A stretch of 64,000 nucleotides of DNA. It comes from Ustilaginoidea virens (taxonomy: Eukaryota; Ascomycota; Sordariomycetes; Hypocreales; Clavicipitaceae). Every line of letters starts with the position of its first letter. Position 1 is the first letter of the stretch. Shown piece by piece: positions 44,281 to 55,949 of this stretch. A program made the translations under genes and the position numbers. The notes below the pieces were generated by a model, which saw only the letters and a list, made by a program, of their open reading frames with translations, ran no database searches and was not told the origin of the DNA. The stretch lies in contig NC_057316.1 of assembly GCF_000687475.1 (NCBI RefSeq), positions 2,542,001 through 2,606,000 on the forward strand, written 5' to 3'.

Positions 44281-46766
44281 GTTGAAGGGATAAATAGTGG
44301 GGGTTCTAGATTAGATTAGCTCGAGGAAAAGCAACCATCCTATACAACACATTTTGGCCCCATAGTCAGTAGAAAGGAATTTATAATAATAAGATTGGGA
44401 CCTTATCTTTTATTATGATATTATTATATTATCTTCTTCTTCTTCTTCTTCTTCTTAAGGCTTTTTTTAATAGGTCTCGCATACCCGGTTTAAATATCCG
44501 ATCTGCGAATTTTTACTTTCCGTTAGGATATCCATACTAGCATAAAAAAAAAAAAAAAAAAACATTATAAACCTTTTTTTGAGATCGAGTATTATAAACG
44601 ACCGAATAATTATAATTATAATCATAAAATCCTAGCTGCGGTTAGGTTAGGTTTATAGCTACGCGTAAAGGCCTATAGAGTTCCTAGCTATAGTTAGAAA
44701 AATCCTAGCTGCGGTTAGGTCAGGTCTATAGCTGCGAGTGAAGGCCTATAAAGTTCTTAGCTGCAGTTAGAAGAATTTAGCTGCGGTTAGATTGAATAAT
44801 TAGACCGATAACTGCATATAAAGGTCTACATTAAACTAAGTAGCTGCAATCACCTAAGTTCCTACGATGCCTAACTGCGGTTAAAAGAATTCGGCTATAG
44901 TTAAATTAAGAAAATATAATTAATACAATTTTATCCTTATGAGGCTATAATATTAAATTAAGAAATGCGATTTAATATAACTTTATCCTTATGAGACTAC
45001 GATAAGATATATTCAAGATAAAAGATAGAACTACTAGCGATAAAGGCAAATATAAACCTAGATTAACTTAAAGTTATAAGCTATTAGAATTGCCGATTAC
45101 GATAGAAACCTATAGTTTAAATTGCAAACTAAGGTATATTAATAGGGCACTAAAACTTTAGGGTAATTTATTAGGGCAAATAGTGAAATTATAGATGAAG
45201 ATATACTACTTACCCTAGTATAATAATATAAGGCTATATTGCTTAAAAAGTAGGAAGGAAGGAAGAAGTTTATACTTATAACCTAGGTAAGATATAAGGG
45301 AGAACCTTTTTTTTTTAGAGGGATTTTTCTCTCTTTTCTCTTTTCTTCTTTAGTTTAATTTAATTTAATCTAGTAGAATAGTCTATAGAACTTATTAACG
45401 ATTTTTATAATTAATTAGTAGAATAATCGAAGAATTATTAGTCTTTAAAGAAATTAATTTATAATTTAAACCTTTTAAAGTCTAATCCTTTTTTTTTTTT
45501 TTTCTCTTTTTTTTCTTTTTTCTTTTCTTCTTTTACTAATTAAGTTTAAAAACCTATAAAACCGTCTTTAATAGCTAAATTTAAAAACCTATAAAACTAT
45601 CTTTAATAGTAGAAACTTTTAAACCTTTTAAATATAGTAATACTAAACTTTCGTTAATTAATAATCGATTATCTAGATTTTTATTTAGATTTTTATCTTA
45701 CCTTTCTTCCTATTATCTAAATATCTATATCCTACAACTAAAATATAGATTAGGGTATTATTTTAACCCCTCTTTTATAGTTCTTAAGATTATTATTTAT
45801 TAAATTAAGAGATAATTAGGAATATTAAACTTATTTACTATTAGATTTATCTTCTTCTAATTTATCTTCTCCTATTTATTAATATCTTTATTTAGTTCCT
45901 CTAAAAATGGAATTTAATAGAGAATTAATAAAAGAATCTAAATTAGTATAAGCCGAATTAATAAAAGAATCCGACTTAATAAATAAATCTAAATTAATAA
46001 AATAACCAGTAACTATATAAAATATAATACCTTCCCCTTTCCCTATAGCTATAGGAATAGGCATAATTTCATTCGCTAAATATCCTAAGGATGGACTACT
46101 GTAGGATTATATCGATAATTATTTAGCAATATCTACTATAGCAGGCGGCTATATAACCGCTTACTATAATATTATTGTAAAAAATATTTTTATTATTAGC
46201 CTAAGAGGAAAAGCCTTTATTTAGTATAAAAACTTAAATTATAATAAATGAAAATAGTCTGATTTAGTAATAAATTTTATTAAGAAATTTAAAGATTTAG
46301 ATCTTTATATTGAGGTAATAATTCGAAGGGAAGTTTTCGATTTCTATTAAAAGAAAGGTAAAATATTAAAAGTATATATAACTTATATAGATAAGCTCTC
46401 TATAAAGGTTAAGTCTATTGATAAGCAATTACTACTTACTAATATAGTTCTTAGTATACCTAATAGAGAGGTTAATTAATGCTTATATAAAAGAGTCGCT
46501 AATTGCCTTTATAGTAGAGGACTTTAGAAAGGCATTATAGTAATAACTAACTTAATGATATTAGACTTAAAAAGTATTATTTATAGATACTAAGTATTAT
46601 CTAGTAAAAAATTACTTTCTTTAGAAGATAACGATAAATTAGCTTTAAGTTTAGACCCCCTTCGAATAATATTAGACTAATAGGCTAAAAGAGATAAGAA
46701 AATAATATATTAAATAGAATAGAATATAAAAATAGAAGAAAGGATATTTAATCTTATTTAATAACT
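44281..46766. other. AT-rich RIP-degenerated DNA with retroelement relic
   Basis: Composition changes abruptly from GC-rich to strongly AT-rich here, with stop codons in all frames. A TTC/CTT run lies at 44431-44456. Between about 46050 and 46700 the plus strand still reads like a decayed retroelement gag: successive codons give AKYPKDGLL, DYIDNYLAISTIAGGYITAYY and later REVFDFY and NIVLSIPNREVN, interrupted by TAG/TAA codons. The relic is cut off at 46767-46771 by the solo LTR and appears to continue at 54307 and again at 62255. Family assignment is not secure. Confidence 0.5.
44634..44905. repeat. imperfect tandem repeat of about 72-73 bp
   Basis: AGCTGCGGTTAG starts at 44634, 44707 and 44779, each followed by a related GGCCTATARAGTTC-type segment, with further diverged copies to about 44905. 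The copies differ mainly by transitions, as expected after RIP. Confidence 0.75.
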
Positions 46767-46771
46767 AAAGG
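46767..46771. repeat. left target-site duplication (AAAGG) of the solo LTR
   Basis: AAAGG directly precedes the TGTTGATA start of the solo LTR and is repeated at 54302-54306 directly after its CCGACA end. Confidence 0.85.
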
Positions 46772-46855
46772 TGTTGATATAAACTCGGGGTACCCAGTTA
46801 TACGTAGGGTCGCGCGCGTGGTATCAAGTACCGTGAGGTCACCGGTCAAAGGTAT
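46772..46855 (-). mobile_element. solo LTR, left fragment (interrupted by copia element 1)
   Basis: These 84 bases match the first 84 bases of the element 1 LTR, from TGTTGATATAAACTC to AAAGGTAT. They end in GGTAT, where element 1 begins. The matching remainder of the same LTR lies at 54050-54301. Together they form a solo LTR of about 331 bp into which a full element of the same family inserted. The TG start and the flanking AAAGG duplication mark the outer boundary. Confidence 0.85.
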
Positions 46856-47194
46856 TGTTGATATAAACTCGGGGTACCCAGTTGTACGTAGGGTCGCGCG
46901 CGTGGTATCAAGTACCGTGAGGTCACCGGTTAAAGGTATGATTACTTCTTTGATTATGACTGACTAACTAAGAGGAAAGAAAGGAAGCAAAAGAGTAATT
47001 ACACGATGTGGCCTTTTTGTGCGTGCCGTAGTCATGTGCATCGGCGCAGTCGGGCCGGGCTGCCCGCGTGCCCTACCGGGCTCAGGGGTAAAGGGGCAAA
47101 AGGGGCCAAAGTGGCCACATCGTGCGCATCGGGTGTGCGCGGCACATCCGTCGCAATGTGCCCAATTAGGCACCTTGCGACAGCGATTCCGACA
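46856..47194 (-). repeat. LTR of copia element 1 (3' LTR in coding orientation)
   Basis: 339 bp, TGTTGATATAAAC to GATTCCGACA on the plus strand. It aligns without gaps to 53711-54049 with about ten differences, all transitions and mostly G versus A, giving about 97% identity. It is one of the few GC-rich parts of the region. Confidence 0.88.
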
Positions 47195-47439
47195 CTGGCA
47201 GCTTCTCTTTTTATAGAAGCAAACATCGGAATCGCTAGGATATAAGGCGCACACATAGAAAGAAAAGTGCGGCGCGGTCTCGGCAGGCTATGCCGGCGAT
47301 AACGCTATCGCGCCGCGCGGCCGGCATTATACCGTACAGCCGGTATAAATATCGCAGCCAAAACAAAGGGGCAAAAAAGGGGCAGTAGTAAATACAGTAA
47401 AAATAACATAATATTGAATATAGGAAAAACCACACACTT

Positions 47440-50400
47440 GCCACCCATGATATCACCAATCATAGCCAAATGCAGTCAGATATTGACTGGCCTCTTCACC
47501 TACCCTTCCACACGTATAATAGCCTAATTACGGTCGATAAAGGTCTCAAGGGCTTTATTCGGCGTTCCCTTGGTTATTATATCAGCAAGGTTATTATTCC
47601 CGTTAATCTAGCGAATCTTATAGATTTCCCGGCGCTCGTATGACTATCGTAAGGCCATAATATCTATTATAAGCCTCTTCTCTTTCGTAGTGCCTAGCTT
47701 AATAAAGCATTCATATAACGAAAAAGAATCTATATATACCACCGTAGGAATCTTTAGTAGTCCCAGCCTGCTAATAATTATATTGAGGGTCGTGCCTATC
47801 GTATATACGATATCGACCCCTTATACCATACTATACAGCTCCGAAGCGAGTGCGCTGCGTATCATACGCTTACTCTTTGTAGAGCTATAAGTAATGATAT
47901 TACCTATTAGGTTGAAGGCATTATCCGCTGTATCTACCTCATTCCCTAGCATAATTACGTAACCGATCTAGGAGCTTAAATCTTTATTATTAGCAAAGGA
48001 TCCGTCAACAAATATAAAGAGTTTGGCTATAGTAAGGGCCAGATTGATGTACTGTAAGCCACGATCCTGGTTATCGCGCTGCCATTGAAGGCGCTTGTTC
48101 AACCTCGCGATATCGTTATGGTTAGGTTGCTATTATTGTGCTGCGACGGATAGGTCAAAAGAGGCCTCGGGCTGGCAGACTATAGCCATATAAGCGCCAT
48201 AAGCGCGTTATTCGATATAATTATACTGGGCTATAGGCGCCTTCTTATCGATGGTTGTGATCTTCTTACTTTAACCTTTCTGGCATAAGGTTATGCCGTT
48301 ACTACTGGCTGTCAATATACATCCGTTAAATATTAGGGGTATGGTTGGCGATAGCCTTATCTTAGGCTTAGCGTTAAAGCCTGCCTTAGTAAGCTTTAAT
48401 TCCTCCCGTTAGAAGAAGGCATCATCACTAAGTCCGAGGGTATCGTCAGTCTGTATACCTATGATACCGAAGTATGCGGTATCGCTGGTATCGCTAGTAC
48501 GGTTAGTATCATTATTACCGGCGGATATTAGCAAATAGGGGTTATAGGTTGATATAATCATACCCAACTTCTCGCAATAGTGCCGGAAGTATATCGCCCA
48601 CTAGTAGGTACCTGCCTTAGCTATTCCGTACAGTAGCTTTACCACTTCTATGATCGTATTATCGGGGTATTAATACGCTATCTGCTTAGGTAGCTTGGCG
48701 ATAATCGATCTATTGAGGGTGGTGGATAACTGCATATAGGCCTATATAATATTACGTATCCAGAGAAATAAGCCGTGAGAATATTATAGTGATAGGGCTA
48801 ATAATATAAGTAACTATTAATTAGCCCGTTAGATTATAGGGGACTGAGTTAATATTAATTGCTTTTTATTATCACTATAACCTTATATGACGAGTCGTGA
48901 TTTCTTATATAGTGTATCTATGCCTTTACCCTTAATCTCTCGTACTATACGTAAGTTAAATAGACATTAGGCTCTATATTTACCGATATTAAAGGTAACA
49001 AATCGGAATATATCGCGGGCTTATAACGCTTCTATCTCTATACGGTTAGACTATTCGAAAGGGGCTCTAGGGGTTGTAATCTTCCTTTTTTGGCGTAATT
49101 AGCTAGTAAGCTATAGGTCGGCTTACTCTTTTGCGGTTAGGAAAGAGGTATTAATAACGGTATTAGAAGCGATAGCATTAACGAAAGCCTCTTTTTGGTC
49201 CTTATTAATTATAATATCGGATATTATACGTATTAGCGGTAGTGATAGTAATACTAGCCCGACTTAATCAGGGCTAGTGGCTGGCGATAGATATATCGCG
49301 ACTGCAGGTATTATCGATAATATCTCGGCTGTAGGTATTATCGCGGCTGGAGGTACGGGTGTAGCTGGTATCCTGATTTCTAGCCTGCCGGGGCGGGCTA
49401 GGCCTTCGGTATAGACGATATCTTTAGGATCGTCTGTACTAGGATTAGTATTACGGTCGGGGTCGTAGTTATATAACTTAACGACCGTTGACTGGAACTT
49501 AACCGGGCTATATGGCATTTGTACGATATAGGTCTTACTATCGATACTGATTAGCCGGTATAGCCCGTGCTATCTACCCTTTTCTCTCTATACCTATATA
49601 TCTAACTATAGGGGTAGTCGGTGGATAGGCCGCATATCTAGGCCGTTCTATTAGGCAAGGGCATTATAAATTTATCGCTTGGCGAGGCATTTCCTAGCTT
49701 CATCAGTGGCTTTTCGTAATATTAAGGCATATTATAATACTAATAGACTAAAGGGTAAATTATCTGTAAGTTGGGGATATACTCTAAAGACTAATAACGT
49801 AGGCACTAGACCGTTAGGTCTAGCGGAATCATTAATAGCTTTTACAGCAAGCTATAATTTCTATTCCTTTGTTATTTAGTCGCCTACTTCGTTATCAACA
49901 ATAGTATAGGCTTGGCGTAATAGGGCGTGGTATCTCTCGACTTTGCCAATATTATTATGGGCTTCTACAGGAATTTTATCTATATTAATAGATAGAAGCC
50001 GGGTATTATAATGGAATTCAGCGGAGGCGAAGTTTGGTTTGGCATTATATATTATCTAATCCGGCGGGCTAAGGTATATATCGATCCAATATTCCTTAAG
50101 GGCATTCTAAATATTATAGGCCTTCTGCCTTTATAGATTAAGGAATCTGGCTGCCTAAAAGCTTATTGCAGTATCTACGATATATAATACCGGCCGATTA
50201 TCAATATAAAGGATGTCAACAATAATCTTATAGTTAAATTGGCTAGTATCGTTATCTTTAAGTGTGAATTTAAATCGGCTGGGTGCCTTTACGTTCATTT
50301 AGTATTAATAGCATATATAGGTGATGCTTTCGATAATATTGCGATCAATATTATTATAACCAGCCTACTGAAGCAATTTAGTAAGCCTATTAATAGAGGG

Positions 50401-51290
50401 GTGCCCGAATCGACGATAAAGCTAACGGATTTCCTATAATAAGAGGTAGAAGGCAGTAGTATCTGTGGCATTAAGAGTCCACTATAGATATCCCTATTTC
50501 CTAATAATTGGAACCTTAATATCCCCTTTGATAAGTAAGTTATTAATATTATCTAATTTTACGCCCATCCTATCTATATCCATAATAGAATAGAGAAAGG
50601 GGGTACTACTATTAAGAATGTAGAAGGGGATATTACCGAATATCATTAGGACATTCAATATACTAGAAGATATAGCAGAACCTACTCCGAAATTAATAGT
50701 ATACTGCGTATCTATTGACTCAATCGTTAAAGATTTTATTAATCTCATTAGGGCTCTTGCTTAACTTATGCCTGCTGTAGATAGGCCAGAGGCGCTAGTA
50801 TCCGGTAGGATTCCGCAGAAGGTATGGTCACCGTAGCGTTCTTCTTCTAGAAAGGCAGAATTATAGTCTAGTGGTAGTAAAGGCATTCGGAAGGGGTTAA
50901 TCTATAGGAAGGTATATCGGTATGATTCATCCTATAAGGCTTATAACGTTTCGATAGATGAAGAAGGTAACGGTTCTATTTGCGTAGGGGCTAGGAAGTA
51001 CTGAGTGGCTGTAATTTATAGTGTGATAGCATTCTCTACATCCTATTATGCATCCCCTGCCATTATAACTTCAATATCTTCAATAATATCATCAAAATCG
51101 GTATTTTCGAGGCCTTGCGCGGGCCCCTTATATTCCTATAGGAAAATATGGAATTTCTTATTATCAGGGGCGGTATAGTTAGAACGGTTCTTTAGCCATC
51201 ATGCCTTTAATTCTTATTACTCTTTGTTAGTATAGTTGGATGACCAACATCCTAATTTATTACAAATAAAGCAACGTCTTTAATGGGGCC
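47440..51290 (-). pseudogene. degenerate copia gag-pol of element 1
   Basis: Read on the minus strand from high to low coordinate. A gag zinc-knuckle relic CFICNKLGCWSSNYT (about 51240-51275) has Tyr in place of the usual last His. A protease-type region ends PFLYSIMDIDRMGVKLDNINN (about 50500-50750). An integrase zinc region has LYRRFGHPSINRLTKLL (about 50365-50430). The PYSPVKFQSTVVKLYNYD region is at 49264-49518. The RT catalytic motif GIQTDDTLGLS is near 48430-48460 (QTDD at 48442-48453, used by a fungal copia lineage in place of YVDD). An RNase H core FIFVDGSFANNKDLSS lies near 47960-48030. Stops are almost only TAG/TAA at expected Gln codons, the RIP pattern. No long frame survives. Confidence 0.82.
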
Positions 51291-53710
51291 TGGCTGGAGA
51301 GGCACGATTTTATTGTTGCCGTTGATACTGCTGCTATAGGCCGAATCGGCGTTAAAGGCATTAGTGCCGATCGTTAGATTGACCATATCTACGGTCTATA
51401 AATAGTGCCATATTGTTATTAATATCGTCAGTATCGTGATGTTATTGCTATTAAAGGAAATAATACTATTGATTTATATAGACCGACTCGTAGATAGAAA
51501 GGGATCGCTATAGGTTAGCGGCGAGGCCTTTGAATATAGGGGCATGACGATATAAGGCCTGGCTATACTTAGGGGTATCCCTTATAGTATTAAAGACTTA
51601 TCGGTGAAGCTCTATATTAGCTATAAAGGGGGGAAAAAGACTACAATATAAGCATTAAAGTTCTTCTAATAGGATATTAAGGCATTCTAGCTTTGACTTA
51701 TCGGGATATTTCGCGATAGTTAATTAGAGTATTATTTTATTCTAATGGTATAAATAGAATTGCTTTATGCTCTCATTTTCGAAATAGCTTTTAACTTTGC
51801 GGACTATATTATCAAAAGTAAGGGTATTATGAATGCGTTTAATATTATCAAAATAAAAGGTCTTAGTATCGCCGATGAATATAATTTAGAAGGCTTTGGC
51901 TAATATATTATCGGGTAATCCTAGTAGGCGGTACTTACTCTTAAAAGATATAACCTTTAGTATAAGGAAATCATCTATTTTGCCGCTATATCTATCCTCT
52001 ATACGATAGCTACATAAGAGGTCAGATATCTTCTTCGACACATCATTAAACCCGGTTCGGGTATGATCTTCTTAGTCAAACCCGGCCTTTATATAGGCTT
52101 TTCGGGTATAACCTTAGGGGTATTCCGGAGGGTATTCCGGAACAGCTTATCGGTAGCCTTACGGTAGGCTAGTAGGATCTCTAGCTGGTTTATCCTATAA
52201 CCCAGGTCGGTCTAGGTTTACTGGTCCTCCTGTTAAGACGGTCCATTTATCGGCCTAGGTAGGCCGATATTAACGGGAAGGGCTAGGTGCCGTGCCTATT
52301 TTTAGCATTATCGGATGAGGCATTTAGGCCCGATATCTGGTATTACGGGCGGTATTAGCGGCATTGGCTTGGAGGGTATCATCATCGTCGGGGCCTTCTA
52401 TTAAAGGAAGTATATTATCGGGGCCTATAACTCGACCTCTATTAGGTATACTATGACCTCGAGGGGCATTAAGATAGCCGCCTCGGCTAGGGGTATAATC
52501 CCCAGGTTGATATGATTGATCGGGTCGGTCTTATAGGCTGTAATCATCGGCCGTTGTATGTTATTAATAACGGGAGCTTTCCCCTGTTTCGAATAGCGGC
52601 CTATTGTAAATAGGCGTCTTCCCTTTTGGTTATAAAGACCGGCCCCTTTCTTATTCGGTAGGGGCGTAAGGCTTCTTCGATATAGAGGGGGGGACGATAG
52701 GTTATTATAACTATAATCGTGCCATTGGTATTGCGAATTCCCTTGGCGTTGATAGGGCTTATGAGTGCCATAGCAAGAGCCTTGGCGAGGGTATTCGCAT
52801 AACCGTTATAGGGGCTCGTGATAATAATAATAAGGGCCTTGTGCGTATATGTAAGGGCGTATTTTAAAGCCTTTGCATCTCTTACTCGGTATTACCGATA
52901 GGTAGTAAGGTTTCCCTAGTAGGGTTAAGCCGGGATAGGAATACACTACGAGCAAGTTGCCGGGTTACTTCCTCTTAAGGCCATTATAGATTCTATTATT
53001 ATTGAAGGCATTTAAGTAGGGTTGGTATTATTAGGGAACCCGATACTCTAATATATATGCCGCGTTCCCGTAATGTTGAGCGGAATTGCTATAAAACCTA
53101 AGCATTAATACGGCGGAATAAGGCTTTATTCCACTCGCTATAATCCTTACGGAATTATTCCTAGAGATCATTATCCAGGTAGGTATTTTCCTTATAGGTA
53201 TCTATAAGGAACGCGATACGGTTATATAGCTGTACATTTATAGTATTATCAGGGTCGACGGGCTCTATAGCGTTAGTCTAATTGTCGTCAAAGAGTGAGG
53301 CAAATCGTTGTATCCTCTTAGGTAGCTCTCGTAGTTATTATAGTGTTAATAATAATAAGGCTATAGTATTAATATAAGGGTTTAAAGAAGGGGGGGGGGG
53401 ATATATTATAAAGAGTATAAGATTCGAAAGGGCTTTTACTATAGTGGTAAAAGAAAGAAAGAATAGGAAGAGGTTATAAATCGTTCTTCCTAGATGCTAA
53501 AGGTATCTTTAAATATCGTAATATTTAGCATATCTTGTTCTTCCTCGTAATAGACGAGGGGAAGGAGAGGTCACAAATCGTTCTCCCTCTAGTTAATACA
53601 ACTAAGAAAGCTCAACTGCCTCTTCGAAATCAATATCTTGCTAATCTATAATGCACCATTCTTTGCGGGATATAATTATCCTGTAAGTGGTAGTTATCAC
53701 CACTGATCAG
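51291..53710 (-). pseudogene. degenerate gag and 5' internal region of element 1
   Basis: The internal sequence between the zinc-knuckle relic and the 5' LTR (53711) should hold gag. It is gap-free but AT-rich and interrupted by stops in every frame, so no domain can be named with confidence. A G run occurs at 53390-53399. I could not identify a tRNA primer site with certainty beside the LTR. Confidence 0.5.
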
Positions 53711-54049
53711 TATTGATATAAACTCGGGGTACCCAGTTGTATATAGGGTCGCGCGCATGGTATCAAGTACCGTGAGGTCACCGGTTAAAGGTATGATTAC
53801 TTCTTTAATTATGACTAACTAACTAAGAGGAAAGAAAGGAAGCAAAAGAGTAATTACACGATATGGCCTTTTTGTGCGTGCCGTAGTCACATGCATCGGC
53901 GCAGTCGGGCCGGGCTGCCCGCGTGCCCTACCGGGCTCAGGGGTAAAGGGGCAAAAGGGGCCAAAGTGGCCACATCGTGCGCATCGGGTGTGCGCGGCAC
54001 ATCCGTCGCAATGTGCCCAATTGGGCACCTTGCGACAGCGATTCCGACA
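53711..54049 (-). repeat. LTR of copia element 1 (5' LTR in coding orientation)
   Basis: 339 bp, the partner of 46856-47194. Its first bases read TATTGATA where the other LTR has TGTTGATA, a TG-to-TA change as produced by RIP. It ends in CCGACA, followed by the GGTAT target duplication. Confidence 0.88.
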
Positions 54050-54301
54050 GGTATGATTACTTCTTTGATTATGACTGACTAACTAAGAGGAAAGAAAGGA
54101 AGCAAAAGAGGGTAATTACACGATATGGCCTTTTATGCGTGCCGTGGTCACGTGCATCGGCGCAGTCGGGCCGGGCTGCCCGCGTGCCCTACCGGGCTCA
54201 GGGGTAAAGGGGCAAAAGTGGCCATATCGTGCGTAACGGGTGTGCGCGGCACATCCGTCGCAATATGCCCAATTGGGCACCTTGCGACAGCGATTCCGAC
54301 A
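54050..54301 (-). mobile_element. solo LTR, right fragment
   Basis: These 252 bases match the LTR from GGTATGATTAC to its CCGACA end. Relative to the element 1 LTR they have a small deletion of about nine bases and one added base pair of G. They begin with the GGTAT duplication created by element 1 and end just before AAAGG (54302-54306), the duplication of the solo LTR itself. Confidence 0.85.
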
Positions 54302-54943
54302 AAAGGCCTTTAATATAATATAACCAGCTAAAGGTATAAAACCATATAGTCAATACGGAAAATCTAAATATAATAATATACTATCGACTAGTAAATTAAG
54401 TTCGGGACTTAGTATAGGTGCTTATACTAGGAATACCAAATTTTAACTAAATATAGATTATTATTAGTATTTTAACTATAGAGAATAGGGCTATATAGGC
54501 TACTAATATTCCTTAAAAAATCGTATTAATCTAACCGAATTTAATAGATATTAATAATAGTAAATAGAAACTAGCGAATAAATAAAATATAATAAACGAA
54601 AAAAACTAAATTTAATAAAGAACCAATAGACCCCTTTAGTTGCTAATTTAATATAAATAGTTGGAAATATAGTAGATATTCTACTAAAGGGCTTTAAAAA
54701 ATGTCTAGCTCCTATAGTATATACTATTAGAACTATTTTATATTATTCTTCTTATTATATTGAGATTAATAATAAAAGCATTAAGAAAACTATAGCTATA
54801 TTAAAAGGAAAGGAAAGTTACCTAGTAATAATAAAGGGCCCGAATAAAGTAATATATAAGAATATACTAAAAGCAGCGATAAATTTTAATAGTATTGACT
54901 AATACTATATTAAAGAACTTTTAAACCTAGAAGATAAACTAGT
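54302..54943. other. retroelement relic between the two copia insertions
   Basis: About 640 bp of AT-rich DNA that starts with the right AAAGG duplication and ends with the left CTAGT duplication of element 2 (54939-54943). It appears to be the middle piece of the older relic seen at 46.0-46.7 kb. No intact frame. Confidence 0.5.
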
Positions 54944-55705
54944 TATTGCAATTCTCAAGGTCACTATAAAGCAAAGCCTTACTAGCTAGCTAGATGGCAC
55001 AAGACTGTCTGCGACCTGTGAACTAATCTTAGTATAAATACTAGATTTTTCACCAAGTCCTAAGACTATACAAGTGCTATAAAGCAGGGCAAGTGTAAAG
55101 GCAAGGCAAATATAAGATAACTAGAAACGCAGGGAAGGTGGAAGTTAAGAGGCATATAGTGCATTAACAGACTCGATTGTGCTGCCCTTCTACTATTTAG
55201 AAAGAAGGGGGAAAGCTATCCTATATATACACGAAGGAGGGGTGGGCCCAGGCATCCAGGGAAGCCAGTAAGGGGGCTCCCCGTAATGCTCGCTATGATA
55301 CGTCAGCAACCCCGCTATATCCGACCTTTCCAACCACCCTAACCACCGCACTAGTAATTAGTCACCGTACTAGTAACTAGCCACCACGCTAGTGACTAAC
55401 CACCACACTAGTGGACTAGCCACCACGCTAGTAGGCCACCACGCTAATTTAGCAATGCCACACCACGCTAGTAGGCCGCCACCACGCTAGTAGGCAACCA
55501 CGCTAATTTAGCAATGCCACACCTTTTCAACAAGGCCTACCTTACTTAATATACAGTAAATAATCCACTGAAAATCCTTAAGGTAAAAGGCAAAGGCCTA
55601 AGGTAATACTACCATAAGTCCAAGAGGCGGTATAAGGGCTAGAAGGTTAGTAGGCCAGTAGGGCATAAGGCCAGCAGCCTAGTAGGCTACTATAGGATTT
55701 TAACA
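54944..55705 (-). repeat. LTR of copia element 2 (3' LTR in coding orientation)
   Basis: 762 bp, TATTGCAATTCTC to GGATTTTAACA on the plus strand. In coding orientation it starts TGTTAAAATCC and ends AATTGCAATA; the final TA in place of CA is a RIP-type change found in both LTRs. An internal minisatellite of CCACCACGCTAGTAGGC-like units lies at about 55330-55520. Confidence 0.92.
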
Positions 55706-55949
55706 CCCCCTCTGATTAGCTACTATAATAGCAAGCTAATCGTCGTATCAAGGATAGTGAAAGAAAATGCCATAAAAGTGCTAAGGAAAAACATAGGAAA
55801 AACCTTAGTAAGTTAATATAAGTTAGTATAAGTTAGCAGGCCCTAAGACCTAGTAACTCGCGGAACCTAGTAAATTTAGGGCCCGGCAGTGGCTTGGTAA
55901 GACCATTAGTAGGTATACTATTAGTAGGTAAGTAGGTAATTTTAACCAA

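Larger units (their letters stand above)
46856..54049 (-). mobile_element. Ty1/copia LTR retrotransposon, element 1 (RIP-inactivated)
   Basis: A 7,194-bp element with two 339-bp LTRs in direct orientation, flanked by the 5-bp duplication GGTAT (46851-46855 and 54050-54054). Coding is on the minus strand. The order protease, integrase, reverse transcriptase, RNase H, read from high to low coordinates, defines it as copia-type. A purine-rich tract (AAAAAGAGAAGCTGCC, minus strand) abuts the left LTR at 47195-47212 and serves as the polypurine tract. All long frames are broken by TAG/TAA codons. The element is therefore dead in this copy. Confidence 0.88.

Noticed and set aside
46772..46939. Simple 84-bp tandem duplication within an LTR
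   Set aside because: Better explained by insertion of element 1 into a solo LTR, because a perfect GGTAT duplication flanks the inner element.
47195..47460. Possible continuation of the LTR of element 1
   Set aside because: The partner LTR at 53711-54049 ends at CCGACA and both copies are then exactly 339 bp; this stretch is internal sequence next to the polypurine tract.
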